Shown here: positions 1 through 5,264 of the stretch, one piece after another
How positions within the stretch are numbered: position 1 is the first letter of the stretch
Layout of the letters: the number at the start of each line of letters is the position of its first letter
Source: an uncultured Clostridia bacterium
GTDB taxonomy: Bacteria; Bacillota; Clostridia; Oscillospirales; Ruminococcaceae
Assembly: GCA_947175045.1 (NCBI GenBank)
Contig: CAMWLH010000160.1
Span: forward strand, 1 to 5,599
Direction: 5' to 3'
Length of the DNA: 5,599 bases
The notes under the pieces: model-generated
Databases searched by the model: none
Told to the model about the DNA's origin: nothing
The model's input: the letters and a program-made list of their open reading frames with translations, nothing else
Made by a program: the position numbers and the translations under genes

Positions 1-1
1 A

Positions 2-58
2 ATGGCACAGAGCGGCGCTGAAGCGAGAGGGATAATAGAGGAGCAATGGGGGAGATAA
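2..58 (+). CDS. Possible C-terminal end of an upstream gene (partial)
   Basis: Of the three forward frames, the one starting at base 2 stays open longest and ends at TAA 56-58. It encodes about 18 residues ending in IIEEQWGR. Its codons (GCG, ATA, GAG) resemble those of the downstream genes. A terminator-like hairpin begins seven bases after the stop, which supports a + strand gene ending here. A second frame, starting at base 3, closes at TAA 33-35 and cannot be excluded. In many Clostridia hfq follows miaA or mutL, but the remaining residues are too few and too unspecific to name the product. Confidence 0.35.
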   Translation: MAQSGAEARGIIEEQWGR

Positions 59-64
59 ATAGTT

Positions 65-97
65 TCTGTTAGATTTGAATTTAACGGATTTTTTATT
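65..97 (+). terminator. Candidate intrinsic terminator after the upstream gene
   Basis: Bases 65-74 pair with 79-88 to form a 10-bp stem with two G-U pairs and a TTGA loop (75-78). Six T residues (89-94) and then ATT follow immediately. The stem is AT-rich and so weak, but shape, spacing and position seven bases past the likely stop codon fit a rho-independent terminator. It would separate the upstream gene from the hfq transcript. Confidence 0.55.
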
Positions 98-299
98 ATG
101 TAACGCAAAAAAGTATATCCATTAAAAAAATAAATCAACACAACATATAATTCATTAAAATTGACGTCTGTTTAACATCAAAAACAGGAAATTTTTGGCT
201 TTTGCTCCGTATTTTGGCTGAAAAAGTGCCCAAAAATCGAAAATAATTGAAAATATTTTGAAAAAATATCAAAAATGTATAGCATTTTTTAAAAAAGTA
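95..299. other. AT-rich intergenic region upstream of hfq
   Basis: No open frame here looks like a gene. The stretch is strongly AT-rich compared with the coding DNA. It holds a candidate promoter (122-151), a small potential hairpin pairing 168-173 with 182-187, two copies of TTTTGGC (194-200 and 212-218), the second of which can pair imperfectly with GCCCAAAA (228-235), a perfect AT-only dyad (253-259 with 263-269) and a T6A6 palindrome (285-296). None is strong enough to call as an RNA gene. Confidence 0.5.
122..151 (+). promoter_or_regulatory. Candidate distal hfq promoter
   Basis: A perfect TATAAT (146-151) lies 18 bp after TTAAAA (122-127), which matches the -35 consensus at four of six positions. 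Transcription would start near 158 and give hfq a leader of roughly 225 nt. In AT-rich DNA such matches occur by chance, so this is the weaker of the two promoter candidates. Confidence 0.3.
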
Positions 300-308
300 T
301 GTTATACT
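300..308 (+). promoter_or_regulatory. Candidate extended -10 promoter of hfq
   Basis: TGTTATACT is an extended -10 element: TG, one base, then TATACT, which matches the SigA consensus at five of six positions. No good -35 lies 17 bp upstream, but extended -10 promoters tolerate that, and the A/T tracts upstream (285-296) could act as an UP-like element. Transcription would start near 315, leaving a leader of about 69 nt before the hfq ATG. It would drive hfq and, by read-through, the tightly packed genes after it. Confidence 0.5.
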
Positions 309-328
309 ATCCTATATAGTTGGGGTAT

Positions 329-349
329 TTTGCGCCATTTTTGCGCAAA
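329..349 (+). promoter_or_regulatory. Hairpin in the hfq 5' leader
   Basis: TTTGCGC (329-335) and GCGCAAA (343-349) form a perfect 7-bp stem around a U-rich 7-nt loop, CATTTTT. It lies between the candidate start of transcription and the ribosome binding site and is not followed by a T-run, so it is not a terminator. A purine tract (359-376) follows it directly. It may stabilise the leader or be an Hfq contact site; only the inverted repeat itself is seen. Confidence 0.4.
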
Positions 350-370
350 CGTTCCACCGAAAGAGAAAGA

Positions 371-379
371 AAAGGTGAT
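371..379 (+). promoter_or_regulatory. hfq ribosome binding site, decides the start
   Basis: AAAGGTGAT matches the anti-Shine-Dalgarno tail and ends four bases before ATG 384. A TTG at 258 is in the same frame and would add 42 residues, but those codons run through the promoter and leader and resemble no Hfq N-terminus, so 384 is the start. Confidence 0.75.
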
Positions 380-383
380 TTTT

Positions 384-635
384 ATGGCTAAAGATATCAA
401 CTTGCAGGATGTGTTCCTTAATCAGGCTAGAAAGGACAGGATACCCGTTACGATCTATATCACTAACGGTTTCCAGTTCAAGGGAATAGTAAAGGGCTTC
501 GATAACTACACGGTCATTCTCGATACAGACGGAAAGCAGAATCTTATTTATAAGCACGCCATTTCTACCATAACTCCCTTTAAGCCGGTGTCGATACTCG
601 ACGCCTACGAAAAGACGGAGACCGGGGAGGAATAA
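384..635 (+). CDS. hfq: RNA-binding chaperone Hfq
   Basis: Encodes 83 residues, a typical length for a Firmicutes Hfq. This Sm-like protein forms a hexameric ring that binds U-rich and A/purine-rich RNA and can help small RNAs pair with mRNAs. The Sm1 motif spans about residues 8-46: [11 protein letters not shown] at 7-17, with Gln8 at the uridine-binding proximal position, Tyr25 and Phe39. The Sm2 signature YKHAIST is at 56-62 and includes the hallmark Lys57-His58. Lateral-rim positions carry Arg16, Lys17 and Arg19, a partly basic patch. The acidic C-terminal tail (ETGEE) is short, as is usual in Gram-positives. The stop shares one base with the start of the next gene (TAATG), so the two are likely translationally coupled. 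Identification is secure; the physiological role of Hfq in Clostridia is less well defined than in Proteobacteria. Confidence 0.97.
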   Translation: MAKDINLQDVFLNQARKDRIPVTIYITNGFQFKGIVKGFDNYTVILDTDGKQNLIYKHAISTITPFKPVSILDAYEKTETGEE

Positions 636-1846
636 TGAGATCGCGCTGGACAACCGTTACGGTTTTCGTGCTGTCCGCGTTTATTATCCTTATCGCCGTG
701 GGACAGGTCTTTTTTGCCGGCGGCGAGCGGCTTAAATACGAGACCGCCTATATTTACAGCATGGAGGAGGAGATACCCTTTGACGGGGTGTATCTGCGCG
801 ACGAGACCCTTATCTACGGCTCGGGAACGGGTATTCTCAGCTATGAGCACGAGGACGGCTCGCGGGTCGGGAAAAGCTCCGTTATTGCGGGGCGGTACAG
901 GAGCGAGAGCGAGATAGACTACCGCCGCGAGATAGAGGAGCTTAAGGAGCAGATAGAGGTGCTGAAAAGAGCAGAGGAGCTTATCGGTACCGATAACTCA
1001 CAGCTTGAGGCCATCTCGGGGCAGATAAACGAGCAGCACTCCGCGCTGATAAGCTGCATTACGGGCGGTGATTATACCGCGGCATCCGCGCTGCACAACG
1101 GTCTTCTGGAGGTCATGTGCAAGCGGGAGATAACCTTGCAGGAGAGCACGGGGTATTCCGAGAAGATCGCCGCGCTTCAGTCGCGTATCTCCGAGCTGGA
1201 GGGGCTGATATCGGGCGACGTTCAGTGGATATACGCGGGCGGCTCGGGGTACTTTGTCAGCAAGGTGGACGGCTATGAGGGAGAGCTTGGCTTTTCCGAC
1301 ATAGACAAGCTCTCCGAGCAGCGCATAAAGGATATATTGGCGGTCCCCGAAAAAAACGGCGGGGACGCCGTAGGCAAACTCATTTCCGACTATATATGGC
1401 GGGTAGCCGCGGTGATAGAGACCGAGAGGATGTTCGGAATCTATGAGGGCAGCAGTGTCACGCTGCGCGTCGGGTCGGATTCCTCGCTGTTGGAGGCGAA
1501 GGTAGTCTCGGTGGAGAACTGCGGGAATGGGAACTCTATCTACGTTTTTGAATGCGACAGGCTCACCTCGGCGGTGGTGCAGGGGCGCACGGCTCATTTC
1601 AAGCTGGTGGTAAACAGCTACGGCGGACTGAGAGTCTCACGCGGCGCTATTCGCTATAATGGCGACGGCGAGCGCGGGGTCTATATCGTCCGCGGGACAA
1701 GCCTTGCTTTCAAGAAGATAAACGTGCTTTACTGGGGCGAGGACTATGTGATATGCTCGCAGGAAACGGGCGACGAATATCTTAAGCTGTATGACAGGAT
1801 AGTCACAGAGGGCAAGAATCTATATGAGGGAAGAGTTGTTGAGTAA
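635..1846 (+). CDS. HlyD/RND-adaptor-like single-span membrane protein
   Basis: A 403-residue protein with the plan of a membrane-fusion (periplasmic adaptor) protein. Residues 8-28 form an N-terminal membrane anchor or uncleaved signal. Residues 47-85 look like the first half of a barrel-sandwich lipoyl-type domain (GILSY...DGSRVGK). Residues 92-192 are a charged, leucine-spaced helical hairpin. The lipoyl half returns at about 200-215 (SGYFVSKVDGYE), followed by a beta-rich part (253-325) and a C-terminal domain ending LKLYDRIVTEGKNLYEG, typical of adaptor-like proteins in Clostridia. Adaptors usually link an inner-membrane pump to an outer channel, but no ABC or RND pump gene is visible here and a Gram-positive has no outer membrane, so its partner is unknown. 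The start at 635 overlaps the hfq stop and has GGGGAGG at 624-630. The family call is firm; transport is only inferred. Confidence 0.8.
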   Translation: MRSRWTTVTVFVLSAFIILIAVGQVFFAGGERLKYETAYIYSMEEEIPFDGVYLRDETLIYGSGTGILSYEHEDGSRVGKSSVIAGRYRSESEIDYRREIEELKEQIEVLKRAEELIGTDNSQLEAISGQINEQHSALISCITGGDYTAASALHNGLLEVMCKREITLQESTGYSEKIAALQSRISELEGLISGDVQWIYAGGSGYFVSKVDGYEGELGFSDIDKLSEQRIKDILAVPEKNGGDAVGKLISDYIWRVAAVIETERMFGIYEGSSVTLRVGSDSSLLEAKVVSVENCGNGNSIYVFECDRLTSAVVQGRTAHFKLVVNSYGGLRVSRGAIRYNGDGERGVYIVRGTSLAFKKINVLYWGEDYVICSQETGDEYLKLYDRIVTEGKNLYEGRVVE

Positions 1847-2540
1847 CAAGCAGACGGGCTTTGAGGATATCAGAGAAAATTACGCCCGTATCCGTGAGAA
1901 TATGCAAAACGCCATGGCGCAGGCGGGGCGGAGCGATAAGGTGCGGCTGATGGCCGTCACCAAGACGGTCTCGCCGGACAGGATAAACTGCGCGGTGGGA
2001 CTTGGGATAGACCTGCTGGGCGAGAATCGGGTGCAGGAGTTTCTGGACAAGCGGGAGAGCTACTCCCCCGCGGAGATTCACTTCATAGGCTCGCTTCAAA
2101 CCAACAAGGTCAAGTATATAATAGACAAGGTGTCAATGATACATTCCGTTGACAGTCTGCGTTTGGCGGAGGAGATAAACCGCCGCGCGGGACAGCACGG
2201 GCTGGTCATGGATATACTCGCTGAGGTCAATATCGGCGGGGAGGAAAGCAAGAGCGGGGTTTCGCCCAGGGAGCTAAGGGACTTCTGCGGACAGCTCGGG
2301 ACTCTTGAAAACGTCAGACTGAGAGGTCTGATGACTATACCGCCGCCCGGCTGCGGGGAGGATCGGTTCGCGGAAATGCAGGGGCTTTTCGCGGAGATCA
2401 AAAGCGGCGCGGGGGATAGCTCGGCTCATTTCGACACGCTCTCTATGGGTATGTCGGGGGACTACGAGGCGGCGATAAAATATGGGGCCACAATAATTCG
2501 GATAGGCTCGGGTCTGTTCGGATACAGAAAATATTTATAA
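1824..2540 (+). CDS. ylmE: YggS/YlmE/PLPBP family pyridoxal-phosphate homeostasis protein
   Basis: Encodes 238 residues, full length for this TIM-barrel family related to the N-terminal domain of alanine racemase. Members bind PLP on one lysine, have no known enzymatic activity and keep PLP and amino-acid pools balanced in the cytosol. Visible motifs are the PLP lysine in MAVTK (Lys47), GENRVQE (67-72), HFIGSLQTNK (86-95), NIGGEESKSG (136-145), LRGLMTIPP (166-174) and the C-terminal LSMGMSGDYEAAI (206-218) with IRIGSGLFG (225-233), which forms the phosphate pocket. The chosen ATG overlaps the preceding gene by 23 nt and has only a weak GAGGG upstream. TTG codons at 1836 and 1839 sit just after AGGGAAG and could be the true start, shortening the protein by four or five residues. 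The position before sepF is the classic ylmE location in Firmicutes. Confidence 0.95.
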   Translation: MREELLSNKQTGFEDIRENYARIRENMQNAMAQAGRSDKVRLMAVTKTVSPDRINCAVGLGIDLLGENRVQEFLDKRESYSPAEIHFIGSLQTNKVKYIIDKVSMIHSVDSLRLAEEINRRAGQHGLVMDILAEVNIGGEESKSGVSPRELRDFCGQLGTLENVRLRGLMTIPPPGCGEDRFAEMQGLFAEIKSGAGDSSAHFDTLSMGMSGDYEAAIKYGATIIRIGSGLFGYRKYL

Positions 2541-2556
2541 TTGGGAGGAAAATATT

Positions 2557-2982
2557 ATGGCATTCAAACTGTTCAATTTCGGGGGAGACGATGATTACAG
2601 AGACTATGACGACGATATGGACGAGGGATACGACACGTCCTCCTCTGCGGTAACGGAGAGAGAGGCGTATTCCGACGATATCGGCTACGGTCAGAAGTCC
2701 AGGGTGATCAGCATGAACGGTACCGGCAACAAGCTGGCTATTCTCGTTCCGACAAGCTATGAGGAGGTTATGCAGGAGGCGGTAAGCTATCTTAAGGAGA
2801 ACGCTATCGTGTTCCTTAACCTTGAAAAGGTGAACGCCGACGCGAGAATGAGGATCGTTGACTTTATGGCGGGCGTTGTGGCGGCTATCGAGGGCAAGAT
2901 GAAAAAGACAGCTTCCTGCTCTTACGCGGTCGCGCCCAAAAATTCCGACTGGGTAAACGACCTTGAGGATTACGGTGTATAA
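2557..2982 (+). CDS. sepF: Cell division protein SepF
   Basis: Encodes 141 residues. SepF is a peripheral membrane protein that polymerises, binds the FtsZ C-terminus and tethers the Z-ring to the membrane, overlapping FtsA in function. Residues 1-9 (MAFKLFNFG) form the short amphipathic membrane-binding segment. Residues 10-46 are an acidic Asp/Tyr-rich linker. Residues 48-130 are the SepF (DUF552) core: RVISM (49-53), the EEVMQEAVSYLKE helix, VFLNLEKV (85-92) and RIVDFMAGVVAAIEG (99-113), with the conserved glycine region at 106-113, then YAVAPKN (123-129). GGGAGG (2543-2548) eight bases before the ATG supports the start. It lies 16 nt after ylmE and 3 nt before ylmH, hence co-transcribed. 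Confidence 0.95.
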   Translation: MAFKLFNFGGDDDYRDYDDDMDEGYDTSSSAVTEREAYSDDIGYGQKSRVISMNGTGNKLAILVPTSYEEVMQEAVSYLKENAIVFLNLEKVNADARMRIVDFMAGVVAAIEGKMKKTASCSYAVAPKNSDWVNDLEDYGV

Positions 2983-2985
2983 GCC

Positions 2986-3744
2986 GTGGTGAGCCAAGCG
3001 GCGCTCAGCGATGAGGAACGCTTCCTTGCCGCGCATATCTCGGACTTGCAGCGGCTTAGCGCAAGGTCGGGAGTACCGCGTTTTTCTGCTTTTCTTAATG
3101 AAAGAGAGGCGGTAGTGGCGGCGCGGGCGGTAAAAGGCGAGCCCGAATTTTTTGGAGGATATGACGGTGCGGCGAGAACGATCTGCGGTTTTTTCAAGGA
3201 CACATATGCCGAGGAAATACCGCATGAGGAAATGTTCCCCGTCCGCGCCGTTACTTTTTTGTTCCGCAGGTGCGACAAGCCCGCGCATCGGGATTTCCTG
3301 GGGGCTATGCTCGCGCCGGGCATAAAGCGGGAGCTGCTGGGGGATATCCTGGTAGCGGAGGACTACGCGGTGGTCTTCTGCCATGAGACGGCGGAGGACT
3401 TGATATATCATGTGGACAAGGTGGGCAGAGTCGGCGTGAAAGCCGAAAGGGGCGTTACAAAGCCTCTTCCCGAGGTAAAGACTAAGAAAATCGACGCTTC
3501 GGTGTCGTCGCTGCGGCTGGACTGCATAGTCAGCGCCGCGGCGAACGTTTCAAGAGAGAGATCCGCGGCGCTGATCAAGGCGGGGCAAGTGAACGCGGAC
3601 TTTTCGCCGTGTCTGAACGTAAGCGCGGAGCTGTCCGAGGGGACAATAATTTCCGTGCGCGGCAGCGGAAGATACAGGCTGTCCGAGGTCTCGGGCGAGA
3701 CACGCAGGGGACGGCTGAGAGTGGTTATCGAGAAGTTTATTTAG
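2986..3744 (+). CDS. ylmH: S4-domain RNA-binding protein YlmH
   Basis: Encodes 252 residues, close to B. subtilis YlmH. The N-terminal region has RFLAAHISDL (12-21). The family's most conserved block is HRDFLGAML (101-109) followed by GIKRELLGDIL (112-122). A C-terminal S4 domain (about 174-232) carries LRLDCIVS (177-183) and RSAALIKAGQVNAD (192-205). YlmH is cytoplasmic, sits in the division cluster of Firmicutes, and has been linked in B. subtilis to ribosome-associated quality control. The start is a GTG three bases after the sepF stop; GTG 2989 is also possible. No strong ribosome binding site lies at normal distance (GAGGA at 2965-2969 is far; GGTG at 2974-2977 is weak), so translation probably depends on coupling to sepF. 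ylmG, normally between sepF and ylmH, is absent. Stop is TAG, the only TAG among the genes here. Confidence 0.93.
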   Translation: MVSQAALSDEERFLAAHISDLQRLSARSGVPRFSAFLNEREAVVAARAVKGEPEFFGGYDGAARTICGFFKDTYAEEIPHEEMFPVRAVTFLFRRCDKPAHRDFLGAMLAPGIKRELLGDILVAEDYAVVFCHETAEDLIYHVDKVGRVGVKAERGVTKPLPEVKTKKIDASVSSLRLDCIVSAAANVSRERSAALIKAGQVNADFSPCLNVSAELSEGTIISVRGSGRYRLSEVSGETRRGRLRVVIEKFI

Positions 3745-3804
3745 GAAGTAAAAGGGCATTTATTGTGAAAAAAAGGTCGGGGCGTTCAGCGTTTTCGGCT
3801 TTAC

Positions 3805-3826
3805 AATGATACAGCGCTTTGTCATT
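3805..3826. promoter_or_regulatory. 22-nt near-palindrome upstream of divIVA
   Basis: Bases 3805-3826 read almost the same on both strands, centred on AGCGCT: outer arms AATGA and TCATT match perfectly and there are only two mismatches in the half-site, one of them a possible G-U pair. It ends 19 nt before the divIVA ATG, within the only long gap (101 nt) after hfq. No T-run follows, so it is not a terminator. It could be a protein-binding operator or an mRNA hairpin; no convincing SigA promoter is seen next to it. Confidence 0.35.
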
Positions 3827-3845
3827 AACGGAAAGGTGAAAATTT

Positions 3846-4745
3846 ATGAACGCAAAGGATATTATTACCAGGAAATTTGAAAAGGCAACGTTTAATGGTT
3901 ATAAAACCGATGACGTTGATGATTTCCTGAGGGAAGTGTCGAATGAGTACGCGCAGCTTCAGAAGGACAAGAGCGAGCTGGAGCGCAAACTCGAGGTGCT
4001 TGCCGATAAGATACGCGAATACCGCGATGACGAGGATGCACTGAAGGACGCGCTGCTGCTGGCTCAGAAGCAGGGCAACGCCATAGTTTCCGAATCTAAG
4101 GCTGCCGCGGAGAAGCTGAGAAAGGAGACCACGGAGGCGGTCACCAAGCAGCTTTCGGAGGCTAAGGAGAAGTCCGAGAAGATGGTAAAAGACGCGGACG
4201 ATTACGCCAAGAGAATGACGAAGGACTCCAACGAGCGCGCCGACAAGCTGGTCAAGGACGCGCGTGCAAAGGCGGAGGAGATACGCACCGCCATGAACCG
4301 TCAGCAGGAGATACAGGAGCAGATACTCCAGAAGACCCGCAAGGAGGTCACGGAATACAGAAGCAAGATCATGGAACAGCTCAAGCATCACATGGAGTTT
4401 ATCGAGTCGCTGCCCGATAAGGTCGAGAATGATTTTGTGAGAAAGACCGCAGCCGAGGTGGAAAAGCGCGAGGCGGAGCGGGCTAAGGAGGAACGCGCAC
4501 GTGAGGCGGAGCGCGCAAAGGAAGCGGAACGCGTAAAGGCTGCCGCCGCAAAGCAGGCTGCCGCTCAGAAGAGCGCCGCGGTTAAACAGGAGCCTAAGCC
4601 CGAAAATTCCGAAACGACTGACGAGCCTTTTAAGGCGGAGGAAAAGGAAGAGGCGGGTAAGACCGCCGAGATGCCTTTCTTCAACTCCGAGAACGAGGGC
4701 AAGCGCCGCCGCAGCGATCTGCAATTCGGAAAAAACAAGAGTTAA
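3846..4745 (+). CDS. divIVA: Septum/pole-targeting coiled-coil protein DivIVA
   Basis: Encodes 299 residues, much longer than the 164 of B. subtilis DivIVA because of an extended tail. DivIVA assembles on negatively curved membrane at septa and poles and recruits division and cell-wall partners. The N-terminal domain is clear: DIITRKFEKATFNGYKTDDV (5-24), then DDFLREV (25-31). Phe16 matches the membrane-inserting Phe17 of B. subtilis, but the adjacent conserved arginine is Asn17. Long coiled coils cover about 32-70 and 80-186. Residues 209-230 are two 11-residue repeats beginning EAERAKE, followed by an Ala/Lys stretch (231-246), a Pro/Glu-rich acidic segment and a basic KRRR (286-289) before SDLQFGKN. 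The ribosome binding site GAAAGGTGA (3831-3839) is well placed. The gene stands 101 nt after ylmH and 44 nt before the next gene. Confidence 0.95.
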   Translation: MNAKDIITRKFEKATFNGYKTDDVDDFLREVSNEYAQLQKDKSELERKLEVLADKIREYRDDEDALKDALLLAQKQGNAIVSESKAAAEKLRKETTEAVTKQLSEAKEKSEKMVKDADDYAKRMTKDSNERADKLVKDARAKAEEIRTAMNRQQEIQEQILQKTRKEVTEYRSKIMEQLKHHMEFIESLPDKVENDFVRKTAAEVEKREAERAKEERAREAERAKEAERVKAAAAKQAAAQKSAAVKQEPKPENSETTDEPFKAEEKEEAGKTAEMPFFNSENEGKRRRSDLQFGKNKS

Positions 4746-4789
4746 ATTCTTTTTAGGGATATTGCCCGATATATTAGGAGAAAATCAAT

Positions 4790-5236
4790 ATGAAAAAGGG
4801 CGAGGGTTTTGACGAGTCTGCCGCCGCACATGACGGAATATCTCCGATCATTGTTACGGAAACCGAGGAGGAAGCTCAGTTTAATCAGCTTTGGAGCTAT
4901 CTTGTTCCGCCGTCGGGACGGGCAAAAACCGCGCAGGGGGAAATTATCCGTATCGCCGGAAAAGTTCAGCATGAGCTTTGGGACAACGGCGGAGTCAATT
5001 GGGACGATGATTTCCGAAAGATGCTGCGCGCATTCCCAAAATATGTGCGTCTCGGCAATGCTTTCGATGATGACGATATTAAATTGGCGGAGATTCTGAC
5101 GGAACTTATTATCAAAGCAGGCGATGAAGGACGGGCAGACGGCAACCTTTGCCTGACGCTGTGTTCGTGCGCCGTCGCGTGGGTAAAGCAGAATCCCGAG
5201 GTAATTGCGCCTTTGGAAGCGGATTACAGCCGATAA
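4790..5236 (+). CDS. Conserved-looking hypothetical protein between divIVA and ileS
   Basis: I cannot assign a named function. The 148-residue product is predicted to be soluble and acidic, with no signal peptide or membrane span. A low-complexity N-terminus (1-25) is followed by a region with the feel of a conserved domain: [12 protein letters not shown] (34-45), [15 protein letters not shown] (49-63), [16 protein letters not shown] (64-79) and a helical C-terminal part with LAEILTELI (99-107) and CSCAVAWV (129-136). Four tryptophans and two nearby cysteines stand out, but no catalytic motif does. AGGAG (4776-4780) nine bases before the ATG supports the start, and ileS follows after 28 nt, so it is probably part of the same transcript. 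Isoleucine codons are ATT/ATC in 10 of 11 cases, unlike the upstream genes, which favour ATA. Confidence 0.8.
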   Translation: MKKGEGFDESAAAHDGISPIIVTETEEEAQFNQLWSYLVPPSGRAKTAQGEIIRIAGKVQHELWDNGGVNWDDDFRKMLRAFPKYVRLGNAFDDDDIKLAEILTELIIKAGDEGRADGNLCLTLCSCAVAWVKQNPEVIAPLEADYSR

Positions 5237-5264
5237 ATTTATATATTCTTTCAGGAGGACAGAT

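Noticed and set aside
258..383. N-terminal extension of Hfq by 42 residues from a TTG
   Set aside because: It covers the candidate promoter and leader, lacks a ribosome site, and Hfq proteins begin at MAK as at 384.
2443..3411. 322-codon open frame on the minus strand
   Set aside because: It lies opposite sepF and ylmH, both clearly coding. It has no recognisable protein pattern and is a mirror effect of GC-rich codon use.
3765..3809. Small GTG-started frame of 14 codons upstream of divIVA (possible leader peptide)
   Set aside because: Weak ribosome site, no terminator/antiterminator structure and no run of regulatory codons.
3800..3828. divIVA promoter TTTACA-N17-CATTAA
   Set aside because: The -10 matches at only three positions, and the start would fall inside the divIVA ribosome binding site.
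3825..4724. 299-codon open frame on the minus strand
   Set aside because: It is the antisense of divIVA. Its leucine-rich composition results from reading Lys/Glu coiled-coil codons backwards.
5237..5264. T-box riboswitch for ileS
   Set aside because: The gap is only 28 nt and holds little beyond the ribosome binding site, too short for a T-box.
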